From contig NC_074716.1 in NCBI RefSeq assembly GCF_947242115.1, positions 5,930,001 through 5,994,000 on the forward strand: a stretch of 64,000 nucleotides of DNA, written 5' to 3'. The DNA comes from Biomphalaria glabrata (taxonomy: Eukaryota; Mollusca; Gastropoda; Planorbidae). How positions within the stretch are numbered: position 1 is the first letter of the stretch; every line of letters begins with the position of its first letter. Below the pieces are notes generated by a model. It ran no database searches, had not been told where the DNA came from, and saw only the letters and a program-made list of their open reading frames with translations. Position numbers and translations under genes: made by a program. This document shows positions 1 to 8,649 of this stretch, piece after piece.

Positions 1-1414
1 TGAAGCCTCTTCCCCCTGCCATGAGGACCTCAATAAATGAGTGGCATCAAGTTGTACTAGGATATCATTGCAACTCTTCTTATGCGTAATTCATTTTGTC
101 CGAGAACATGTCCCGCAAACCTCATGCGTCGTTCTCTCACAATCTTACTAAAGGGTCGACTCCCAGTTCGGCATAGGATTTTCTTGATTTAGACCCGATC
201 TCTATAACTGACTCTTAAAATCTGTCTTAGCCATCTTTGTTGAGCCACATTTAGTGTTAGGGGCCCTGCCACTGGTAAAATGTGTAACCTCTCTTAAATA
301 CGCTATTGGAATTAAGTGACTGTAGTTTGCTTTAGATTTTATATCGAAAAGAGAAGTTTTATCGTCAAAATCATCTGTTGGGGGTTTTCCACCTCAAAAT
401 GCTCTGTAGGGGGATCTTAAACTCAAAACCATCTGGATAGGTTTTAAACTTTAAAAAAACGCTATCTGTAGAAGAGGTGTTTAAACTCAAAACCCCCTAT
501 TGGATTGGCTTCGCTCAAATAATTTTAGTGTGTTATTTGCTTTTTTTTTTTATATTGAAGAGGTATTTTTTAGCATCAAACTCAAAACCCCTTTTGGCAA
601 CGCTCATAGCATTTTTAGTGCGTAATTTGCTTTTTTTCTTACACTGAAGATGTAATTTTTAGCCTCAAACCCCCCTGGCGGGAGGTTTAAACTCAAAACC
701 CCTTTGGCTACGCTCATAGATTTTAGAGTGAGTAATTTGCTTTTATTTATATTGAAGAGGTACTTTTTAGCTTCAAACTCCACTGGAGGGGAGTTTAAAC
801 TCAAAACTCCTTTGACTACACTCATAACATTTTGAGTTTATAATTTGCTTTGTTTTTATTATTAATAGGGGTATTTGTTACCTTCAAACCCCGCTGAAGT
901 GGGGTTTAAACTCAAAACTAAGTCAAAACACATTTAGCTACGCTCATAACATTTTGAGTGCGTAATTAGCTTTTTTTTTATATTGAAGAGGGGGTTTATC
1001 GTAAATTTTGGAGGGGGTTTTAAAATCAAAATCTCCCTTAACTGTGCTCTTGGAATTAGGGGATTTTCGTTTGCATTTTTGTTTTGTTTTGTTTTATAGA
1101 AGAGGGGGAGTTAACTGCAAAAACCCCAATAAGGGGGTTTTAAACTCAAAACCCCTAGTAGGGGGTTTTAAACTCAAAACCCCTGGTAGAGTTTTTTAAA
1201 CTCGAACCCCCCCCCTGATAGGGGGTTTTAAACTCAAACCCTATTGGTTGTGCTGAGGCAAGTGATTGTTTAGTATTAAAATCTCACCTAAAAAAAACAA
1301 AATCAAGGCAAAAAATCATTCACTAAATTCCGATCCCCCCCCTTGGGGAGGGGGGGGATTTCATTCCGGGGGGGGGGCGTTTGAACCCCAAACCCCCACC
1401 CCTGGCTACTCCCA

Positions 1415-1416
<2 letters not shown>
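1..1416. repeat. Right part of a TIR-bearing repeat with a GC-rich minisatellite and an internal LINE tail
   Basis: This stretch matches the right part of the element at 39459-41118. Near 50-240 it has the same LINE-tail remnant (coding on the minus strand). From about 340 to 1260 it carries a degenerate minisatellite built on 'aactcaaaacccc' and its complement-like 'ggggttttaaactc'. It ends in G-rich and C-rich runs and 'ctggctactcccatga', next to an AT microsatellite. The left end lies outside the window. It contains no gene. Confidence 0.6.
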
Positions 1417-1462
<46 letters not shown>

Positions 1463-1472
1463 CATATATATA
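1417..1472. repeat. AT microsatellite
   Basis: A run of about 20 TA dinucleotides abuts the end of the preceding repeat. The related element at 39459-41118 is also flanked on both sides by AT runs, which suggests that TA-rich sites are its insertion target. Confidence 0.8.
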
Positions 1473-1529
1473 GGCTTTTTTATACTTTATTTGAAGCATA
1501 CTATTAAATTGTCTTTTGTGTCTGAGGGT

Positions 1530-1670
1530 TCCCGGTTCTTTCATCCCTGGTCATTTCATCGCAGGTCACTTCAACCCTGGCTATTTCATTCCTGGCAACT
1601 TTATCTCCGGTCACTTCATCCCCGGTCTTTTCATTCTTGGTCACTTCTTTCCCTGTCACAGTCTTTTCAC
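1530..1670. repeat. Degenerate 'ggtcacttcatcccc' minisatellite
   Basis: About nine diverged copies of the 14-15-bp unit that forms the ends of the elements at 19799-20473 and 25402-26189. Only one arm is seen here and the copies are more diverged, so this looks like an older relic. Confidence 0.6.
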
Positions 1671-1952
1671 TTAGGCGGAAATTGTTCTCTCTCCCTTCCT
1701 AATGTCGACATCCTTCTCAGTCTAGTTTATCAAAGTGCGCACCTTCTAGCTTAGAGGGCAGTTCGCATGGCAGAGTTATAACAATATTGTGAAAACAGGT
1801 TTAACAGATTTGTTAAAACGTTGCGTTCAATAATAGTGATTATTTTTATTTTTAAGGCCCCTCCGAGATTAAGAGGTACATTAAAGATACACTTTGGTCT
1901 CCGCTATGATCTAAGGAATATTTATGTCAAGTTTTGATTTTTATTCGGGACA

Positions 1953-2003
1953 TACATACATACATACATACATACATACATACATACATACATACATACA
2001 TAC
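1953..2003. repeat. (ATAC)n microsatellite
   Basis: Thirteen or so 'cata' units in the presumed intron just upstream of the first lectin exon. Confidence 0.85.
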
Positions 2004-2151
2004 GCTTTACTTTCTGCTTTACATATTAGATATAGAGCATTGTTTAACTACCGGGGAAAATTAAAATTTTTGGCAGATTTGAATTTCACTATTAAAACGT
2101 TAATTACAAACAGAATTCATGTGTGTAACAATGCCAATTTTTCCGTTACAG

Positions 2152-2648
2152 TTATTCAAGAGAGTCTGGACATCCCTAAGGCATATCCCCCAATGAATGG
2201 AATTAATAAAGTCTACTACATCTCTAAGGCTAAATTTGTCAGTTACACCGAAGCCAGCAAGTGGTGCTCTCAGAACGGAGGAGGCTACCCAGCAGAGATC
2301 GATACAGCCGAAGAGCTTGGATTAATTGAAAAGTACGCGTCTTCTACTAACTTGCGCAGAATCTTTATCGCTGGCACTGATGCCAAGAAAGACGGCGTAT
2401 TTTTTAGTCAACGAACTGGAGCATTCATACATATTTTCAATTGGGTTAACAGAGAGCCCAATAATTATGGCGGAGTAGAAGACTGTCTAGAGTTAAACGG
2501 TAGTAAAGAAGGCAGGGTGAATGATACGCCATGCAACAGAGCGTCAATCTCCCACAATGTTCTCTGCGAGTTTGATGTAGTTCAGGAAGAGATCCCAGAG
2601 ATCCCAGAGATCCTAGAGATCCCAGAGATCCTAGAGATCGCACAATAG
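2152..2648 (+). CDS. C-type lectin copy 1, lectin-domain exon (5' exons not in window)
   Basis: This is the last exon of a secreted single-domain C-type lectin. It starts after 'ccgttacag' in phase 1, exactly as in copies 2 and 3, and gives 164 codons plus stop. The domain has the four conserved cysteines (in WCSQNGGG, EDCLEL, DTPCN and VLCEF), an EPN triplet (REPNN) and a VND in place of the usual WND. EPN is the signature of mannose-type calcium-dependent binding in the family. Binding by this protein is inferred. Unlike its paralogues, it ends in an added acidic tail of repeated IPEI/ILEI units, encoded by a small tandem repeat at 2589-2640. The signal-peptide exon was not found in 1-2150, where a large repeat has inserted, so it probably lies upstream of the window. 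Poly(A) signals (aataaa) follow the stop. Confidence 0.85.
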
Positions 2649-2654
2649 AATGAT

Positions 2655-2675
2655 GCAAATAAAAACAAATAAATT
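2655..2675 (+). promoter_or_regulatory. Poly(A) signals of lectin copy 1
   Basis: AATAAA occurs twice within 25 bases of the stop codon, in 'gcaaataaaaacaaataaat'. Copies 2 and 3 keep the first one at the same place. Confidence 0.6.
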
Positions 2676-2835
2676 CTAAGATATAATGTGTTTTTTCGTC
2701 CTTTTACAAGTTATTTTTATATATTAAAGTTTAATACTAGTCTGGGTTTCCCCCACCTTTCTAGTTGGGCCTGAGTCAGAAAAGCTCGCCTAAAATGCTA
2801 GGGTATTGTAGTCAGCAGAGTGCTGTAATTGCGCG

Positions 2836-3230
2836 CGTGTGTGTGTGTGTGTTTCTATGGTGACGGTGAGGGGACCTTAGCAATTAGTTGTGAATAATGC
2901 TACATAGATAACCTTATCGTCGTTGGTTTTAGTTAGGACAGACGACTTCACAATGAAAGTTTGTTATTAGAGTGAGTTAGATTTTGTGTTTAGTACATTA
3001 ATTTTATCTCATAATAAGTTGATTTTTTTTTTAAATTGTAATATTTTTTTTTTCACAAAGAAGATGCTCAAGTTTTATTTGTTAAAGATATCATACGCCT
3101 AGACCGGTTTAAGTTGTCTACAAGCAGTCTGGTGCTACAAGTCAACGACCAGTAACAATATTTTGGTGTCAGAAGTAACAGAATAAAATTGAACAGCATA
3201 TTGTGTTAGAGTGAAGGAAAAAAAATACTG
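2836..3230 (+). mobile_element. LTR-like remnant plus leader, in lectin unit 1
   Basis: An LTR-like segment runs from a TG-rich start to 'gtaaca' at about 3157. It is followed after a few bases by 'ttggtgtcagaag', which resembles the primer-binding site of Ty3/gypsy-type retrotransposons. The same segment lies at the same position behind lectin copies 2 and 3, and dispersed copies occur near 47.3, 48.0 and 60.0 kb. No coding part was seen. It is an old fossil that predates the lectin duplications. Confidence 0.45.
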
Positions 3231-3238
3231 GTCTTAGA

Positions 3239-3456
3239 AGAGAACGTCTTCTATTAAAACGTCTTCTATTAAAAAGTCTTCTATTAAAACGTCTTCTATT
3301 AAAACGTCTTCTATTAAAAAGTCTTCTATTAAAACGTCTTCTATTAAAACGTCTTCTATTGAAAAGTCTTCTATTAAAACGTCTTCTATTAAAACGTCTT
3401 CTATTGAAAAGTCTTCTATTAAAACGTCTTCTATTAAAACGTCTTCTATTAAAACG
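3239..3456. repeat. 15-bp minisatellite (acgtcttctattaaa)
   Basis: About 14 near-perfect head-to-tail copies lie in the leader that follows the LTR-like segment. Unit 3 has about four copies at the matching place (22951-23000) and unit 2 has one (near 14452). The open reading frame through it (IEDVLIEDV repeats) is an effect of the 15-bp period, not a gene. Confidence 0.9.
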
Positions 3457-3489
3457 TTGTCTCGAAAGTGAACAATCACATGGATAATA

Positions 3490-3970
3490 TTCTCATAATA
3501 ACTAATGAATGTTAAATCTGAATCTACACCACGTTGTCTGGTTAAGTTTTTAATGTATTCTTTATTTTTTTTTACTTTGAATAAGTATAATGGTCAAACC
3601 AGAGTTTTCCCCGTGTGGCCATCGAGCTAGTCATTCTTTTCACAATGATATACATCTTCTGTTAAATTTTAAGAAAAATCGTTTGAGCCGTTTTTGAGAT
3701 CCGTGTCCAGGTTCCACCCACCCAGAAGCTTATCCCCACCCAGGCTCCTCTATGACAGTCTAAATTGAAAAATAAATACCAATACTTTTAGATGCCCATC
3801 ATTCCAATACCACTATTCAGAGTGGGTAGGTGGATACGGATCTCGAAAACGGCTCTAACGATTCTCCTTAAAATTTGACAGCTGATAAAAACCATTGGGA
3901 AAAGAATATTTTTTGTTCTTTATAGCCTACGTTCTACAGTCTAAATTTAGAGTTGACCTACTTATTTTGT
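3490..3970. repeat. Duplicated flank shared by lectin units 1 and 3
   Basis: This noncoding stretch matches 23020-23510 closely, including 'gtttttgagatccgtgtccag' and 'agatgcccatc'. It marks the 3' limit of the shared block behind lectin copies 1 and 3. I saw no match behind copy 2, where the sequence is interrupted. Confidence 0.75.
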
Positions 3971-4084
3971 TTTAACCTAGAGAGTTCAAACGTAAATGAG
4001 TATTTCAGAGAAATAAAACACATTGAAAAATAATGTAAAGTAACTTTTTTTAAATATTAAATGCGAAAAAAAAAGAAAATCGAT

Positions 4085-4665
4085 TCTGTATGGAAAAGAA
4101 TACAATTGTTTCTGTCGCTGGAGACACCATTGAAATAGTGCAAACTTTTAAATATCTTAGATAACAAATTAAATTTTACTACAAATACCGATTATGTCAG
4201 CAAAAAATGTCAGCAAAAAATTACGATTACTTAGAAAATTGTCCTCGTTAAATGTTAGCGAAAAGGTATTTGCTTTATTTTATCAGACTCACATCTGCGA
4301 TATTTTAAGTTTAATATCTCTGCCTGCCTGCCTGGTATGGCAATCTAAGCATAAAAATAGAAATAAACTTTATAGAATCCTAAATGCTGCTGTTAAAATC
4401 ATTGGGAAAAAACGAACACCTTTTTGGCAACTGTTTGAGACATACATTCATAAAAAAAGCTAAAAAGATTCTGAGTTTGAGTTTAAATTTTGAGTTTTTG
4501 GCACATCGGCACAATTTAGGCCATGTCATGCCCGTAATTCTTCAAGAATTACTCTCCTTTACAAGAACTAAATTCCATACAGTTAAATCATTTAAAATCA
4601 AGGTCTATTCACAGTTAACATAGTAAAGGTAGTAAAAATTTAATAACTAGTAAAAATCTTAGGTA
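4085..4665 (+). mobile_element. LINE reverse-transcriptase C-terminal remnant
   Basis: Translated pieces include 'KLRLLRKLSSLNVSEKVF', 'LFYQTHICDILS' and 'LYRILNAAVKIIGKK'. This is the pattern at the C-terminal end of many invertebrate non-LTR retrotransposon polyproteins (linker after the RT domain). Reading frames are interrupted between 4385 and 4463 and no RT catalytic motif remains. It is a 5'-truncated dead copy. Confidence 0.7.
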
Positions 4666-4682
4666 AAAACATTCTAGAAATA

Positions 4683-4770
4683 AACAAGATTACAAAGAGA
4701 GTTTGTGTTATCATTCAAACTCAGAGGCCGCCCCCGTCGGAGTCGGATGCCTGTCAGATACGCCTATTTG
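4683..4770 (-). repeat. LINE 3'-end fragment ('aacaagattacaaagagagtttgtgtt' type)
   Basis: A short tail related to the segments at 7600-7680, 13800-13895, 29795-29870, 33094-33170 and 55618-55690. All contain a 'gtttgtgt...acacaaac' stem and a 'ggcccccgaagtgg'-like block. Confidence 0.55.
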
Positions 4771-4943
4771 CAAGGAATAGTCAAGATGTGATTCAATTTT
4801 GATGGTCAAAAGTTATAATGTTTCAAAGATTCATTTGCCGTTTTAATTTTTTTTAATGTTTTATATGTTTCGGATGTTCTTCTAAGTTGAAAATAATTAT
4901 TTCTCTCTGGAGGACAGAGGATGGCAGCGAGCAGTATATGAAC

Positions 4944-5112
4944 CCTGCCTGGTTGTGATGTTTGTGTGTTAGACTGACGTTCGGAGTTATCGATGGTCCC
5001 TGGTTCAAATCCTGCCTGTTTCCATAGCCCGTTGTCTTGTGGGAGGTTTGGACTAGGAAGTAAACAATCTTCAACTCTGAAGGAACATCCGAAAGATGTA
5101 AAACAAAACCAA
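4944..5112 (+). repeat. SINE family A (tRNA-related)
   Basis: The consensus runs from 'ctgcctggt' through a box-B-like 'ggttcaaatcc' to 'gaacatccgaaagatgtaaaac'. Other copies lie at 8143-8262, 13599-13770, 21117-21262 and 47885-47992. Confidence 0.75.
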
Positions 5113-5242
5113 CAAACAACCCGGGACCGTTGAGATAATCAGTTCAGATCATTAACAGCACGGCCAGGCTTGCTCTTAACTTTATAACAAACTGGTTACA
5201 AACTAATAGCCTGACGATTTTAGATAATCTTTTAGCATTGAT

Positions 5243-5554
5243 TTGTATAAGAGAGCACCTGGTTGCATGCGGCCTCAGAACGAGACAGCTGGAGGTCAAT
5301 CAGGAAGGCCGCGGGATACACATTTGACACTAAAAGAAAATCCGGACAAACGCAGACGGCGAAATGAAAATCTAAATCGAACAATTGCGGACAATGGTTA
5401 TGCTTGCCTTGGATGGGGCAAAATATGTAGGTCACAGCTAGGGCTTCGCAGCCACTGGAAATACTGCATTCCTGTCACAGTCTCGGTTGACCTTGCCTGT
5501 TATATGTTTACCTCGGGTCATGAGGGTGAAAGACACATGAAGCTCCTGATATAG
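5243..5554 (+). mobile_element. LINE polyprotein C-terminus with zinc-finger-like end
   Basis: The 3' half of this open frame ends in 'WGKICRSQLGLRSHWKYC' preceded by basic residues. This matches the Cys/His finger found at the very C-terminus of common molluscan LINE polyproteins. Related ends lie near 33720-33960 and 45495-45850. Only the tail is present. Confidence 0.5.
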
Positions 5555-5559
5555 AAACA

Positions 5560-6030
5560 GAAAGTAAGAATGACTAAAATGACTCTTAGTCAGTAGTAAC
5601 CTTAATGGTCAAGAGTGTGGTCACTGACGGTCGGTAGTATATGTTGGTCACTTGAAGAGAAAAGTACCTTTAAAGCAGTCGAAGTCAGTAGTATTTTTGG
5701 TCCGTTGCGGACAGTAGGAACTTAAGTTGAGAGTAGTCACTTGAAGTCAGTAAGACAGTACACGTATTTTGATAGCTATTTTGGATATGGAGCTCGATAC
5801 ATATTATTATTGTTTATTGTTACCCGCTTTGAAGCGGACGGGATTTAATAAGTAAAGTTTTATATATATCTATATATATCTATTCCTGAGGACTGAGTAT
5901 ATTGGATATATTTGATACCGCTGTTATGCGGATGTAGTTATATTGCAACTGGATATTTTGATGTAACAACTAGCTGTACAGTACATCATTATTATTATTG
6001 AATAAACGTCATATTGTCTAGTCAAGATCG
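5560..6030. other. Unidentified noncoding stretch
   Basis: It holds degenerate 'ggtcagtagta' motifs (5590-5760), a short AT run (5868-5885) and AT-rich sequence. I see no gene or recognised element. Confidence 0.4.
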
Positions 6031-6139
6031 ACTTTGTATACTATTCATGTTTGTTACGTACTAAATGGACACCCGAACCCAGCATTCTTCAACTATACAC
6101 AACAAGAATGTTACAATTCCTCGGACTCGAAGAAAAGCT

Positions 6140-6335
6140 TTATTATTATTAATTATATCTATTACACTCGTACAAGAACCACAGACATCTTCAGAGTAAT
6201 CTGTCGAAGTCAGACAGCCATCAACTACTACAAGGCAAGGCCTATCACACTGAGTGGACACGATTAAATAGACTCAATTAATTATATTTTCTAATGAGAA
6301 ATTTCAGTCCTGACAGTGCCAGGTAATGATTTTTT
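6140..6335. repeat. Left edge of the block duplicated between lectin units 2 and 3
   Basis: The stretch around 'gtcgaagtcagacagccatcaac' recurs at 18825-18945. The following 'cctaatgagaa..tttc' stretch recurs at 20560-20590. The duplicated lectin unit therefore extends at least this far upstream, and unit 3 has had other sequence inserted in the middle. Confidence 0.6.
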
Positions 6336-6337
6336 TG

Positions 6338-6700
6338 CGGCCCCCGAAAGGGGAAAAGACGCTATTAGTTTTGTGTGAAATGTCTATCCGTCTGTCTTTC
6401 TGTCTGTCCGTCCCGTTTGGATCTCGTAAACTAGAAAAGATAGTGAAAATCCGACATCACAATATTTTAGACCATTCAAAGTTTTGATGCAACGGCTACT
6501 TTTTTTTGTTCTGAAAACGAAAAATCTAATTTTTTAAATCATTTATGCAAGCAGTTTTTTAAAGAAAAAAAGCTATTTAGTATGCATTATAAGTTATACC
6601 TAATTTAAAATGAATAGTAATCTTGTAAACTGCATTTTTTTTAACATATTGTATTGAGCCAGAATGTTTCCTAGAAAAATTATAGGTTTTAGGGTAGAGA
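6338..6700. repeat. Dispersed repeat D ('gcggcccccgaaaggggaaaa')
   Basis: Starts with a small palindromic 'gcggcccccgaaagggg', then a 'gtctgtctttctgtctgtccgt' tract and 'gatctcgtaaactagaa'. Related copies begin at 10852 and 29073. The class is unknown to me. Confidence 0.65.
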
Positions 6701-7260
6701 ATTAAAAAGGGAGACAAAAGAAACAATATAAATGTTTAAATGCCTATGTTCACATAAGTGTGTAGACACATATATGTGTATGCACGTTTGATAGAAGTTA
6801 ATATAAAGAACTGGGGTAATATAGCAAAGCACAAAGGAAACAACCATAAGCAATGTAGACAAAGTGGAAAAAAATGTGACTACGATGTTTAAAATGTTTT
6901 AATATCATTTAAGTTTCTATTTTCACTTTTTGATTGTTTCTATTTAATTACCTATTGTTGACATTCTCACCACATATATTTTAAGAACCTAAAATTAAAA
7001 AAATATTCATTATATGCTATTGGAAAAAAATAACGCCATATACAAAGCAATTTAAAACGTTAAAATATTATGACTACCTAAATGTAACTATATGCATTGC
7101 TTTTATTTTTACAAACATTGTACTTTAAAATGGAACTACATAATTTGTACGCTAACTAAAAAAACAAAAAAACAATAAAGAGGCCATAGCCCAAAAAAAG
7201 AGGCAATGCCCAAAAAAGAGGCAAAGAAAAGAGGCAAAGGCCCAAGGATTCCTAGGATGT
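6700..7260. other. AT-rich noncoding stretch
   Basis: I see no gene or known element here, only AT-rich sequence and a short 'aaagaggcaa' repeat near 7180-7235. Confidence 0.4.
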
Positions 7261-7279
7261 AAACATCTCGACAACTGAA

Positions 7280-7440
7280 GTCAAAAGCTAATTAGTTGGG
7301 GAAAAGTAAAGGCGGTTGGTCGTTGTGTTGGCTACATGACACCCTCGTTAACAGTAGGCCACAAAAACAGATGAATTTTTTACATCATCTGCCCTATAGA
7401 CCACAAGGTCTGAAAGGGGAACTAGTTAGACCAGGTTCAC
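7280..7440 (+). repeat. SINE family B, 3' part
   Basis: It keeps 'ggggaaaagtaaaggcggtt', 'acaccctcgttaac', 'catcatctgccctatagacc' and 'aaggtctgaaaggggaact'. The tRNA-like head is missing. Confidence 0.8.
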
Positions 7441-7680
7441 ATCTAACTTTGCATTCACTTGCACCTATCCTTTGATCTGCTGGACCGTTGGGGCACTACA
7501 CAAGATCTGTCAACCTTTTTTTTTCTCCATTCTTATCTCTCATTTGTCTTTGATATCATTTCATTTGGATGTTCTTTCTGAAAATATTGAAGCCTGCCTG
7601 GGTGGACCACTTCGGGGGCCGATTTTTTGAGTTTGTGTTTCCACACAAACTGTCTTTTGTAACCTTGTTTAAATAATAAT
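7440..7680 (-). repeat. LINE 3'-end fragment
   Basis: It shares 'ctggaccgttggggcac' and 'tttctccattct' with the LINE tail at 62437-62880. It also shares the 'ggaccacttcgggggccgat' and 'tttccacacaaactgtctttg' terminal block with 33094-33330 in opposite orientation. Confidence 0.6.
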
Positions 7681-7941
7681 AATATTCTTGCTACTCGTCA
7701 TATAGCTGTATCTATGTGGCAGATCTGGAATATGTTGCACGCCTGCTATCAGAAAGCAACTACGGTATCTTACCTACTAAAACCGTTAAACTATTCTTTA
7801 CGGATACAGCACACAGTAATATCAGTATTCACCGCCGTCTTAATAATGTTAATTGATGCAGGCGTCAAAGCGATGCGAAAGCAATGAGATAACTCATTAA
7901 ATGGTCATTGGAACTCTTTTTCTTTTTTTCGACTCAATGCT

Positions 7942-7949
7942 TATTTATA
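7942..7949 (+). promoter_or_regulatory. TATA box, lectin copy 2
   Basis: TATTTATA lies about 60 bases upstream of a strong 5' splice site (ttttac/gtaagt at 8012/8013). The whole segment, box included, is conserved in copy 3 at 20914-20921. Confidence 0.55.
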
Positions 7950-7971
7950 GCGAAGATTTTCATCAGAGTTT

Positions 7972-8012
7972 ACAGCTGCTGCGAAGGTCTCAACTAGAAG
8001 CTACTGTTTTAC
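7972..8012 (+). other. Noncoding first exon of lectin copy 2 (5' limit approximate)
   Basis: It ends at 'ctactgttttac' before gtaagt. Copy 3 keeps the same end at 20984. The next exon begins after 'tttttag' near 8601 and holds the ATG at 8650, so this exon is 5' UTR. The start is estimated as about 25-30 bases past the TATA box. Confidence 0.5.
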
Positions 8013-8142
8013 GTAAGTGTTAGAATTTAGAGACTAGGTGCAAGGCTGTCTTTTTCGCTATTTTTTAATAAGTTATTTTTCAAAGTTCATTTTAAAATAG
8101 TGGATTTAAAAGTAATCATAATAATATAACATAAAAATAATA

Positions 8143-8262
8143 ACTGCCTGCACTCTGAACTGTTGTTTGATGGTCTCGGGATCCAGCCTGGCCATCCCCT
8201 GTCGTCTTTCGGGGGGTTTAGGCTAGGATGTACATGAACGAGCATATGTAACATGCAAAACA
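8143..8262 (+). repeat. SINE family A, diverged copy
   Basis: It matches the family from 'gcctgcactctgaactg' to 'catgcaaaacaaaac', including 'gtcgtctttcggggggtttaggctagg'-type sequence. It lies in the intron between the noncoding and start exons of lectin copy 2. Copy 3 has a SINE A at the matching place (21117-21262), so the insertion predates their duplication. Confidence 0.65.
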
Positions 8263-8291
8263 AAACAATTCCATTTCTTTTCTAAATATTG

Positions 8292-8540
8292 GTGGGAAGC
8301 GTGCGCTTGAACTTGGCTTGTCTTGGCTACGAAGCAGGGGGCTCGAGGTTCGACACCCAACTCGGGCAGAGTTGTGTTTACTGAGCGCCTAAAGGCAGCA
8401 CGGAAAGCCAACTCCTAGGTACCCCCTTCCCCCCCCCCCCCCACTGGTCCACAAATGAGATTGCACCAAAGCGCTCTGAGCATGCTATAAGCATGAAAGT
8501 AGCGCTATATAAAAGCTATAATAATAATAATAATAATAAT
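8292..8540 (+). repeat. SINE family C (tRNA-derived)
   Basis: The head carries a box-B-like 'gaggttcgacacccaactcg'. The body has 'gagcgcctaaaggcagcac' and 'caaagcgctctgagcatg', and the tail is (aat)n. It is absent from the matching place in copy 3, so it inserted after the duplication. Confidence 0.85.
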
Positions 8541-8649
8541 TGGTTTAATAAGAATATTTTTATAGTTTTGTTTCATACTAATTATAATTTTTGTTTTTAG
8601 AGAACCATACAGTGACATTGCTGTTTATTGACACCTGAAAGGATCAAAT

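Noticed and set aside
3239-3456. CRISPR-like direct repeats
   Set aside because: Head-to-tail 15-bp units with no spacers, in an animal genome.
3234-3479. 81-codon minus frame of IEDVLIEDF repeats
   Set aside because: Product of a 15-bp minisatellite. No start context, splice sites or homologue.
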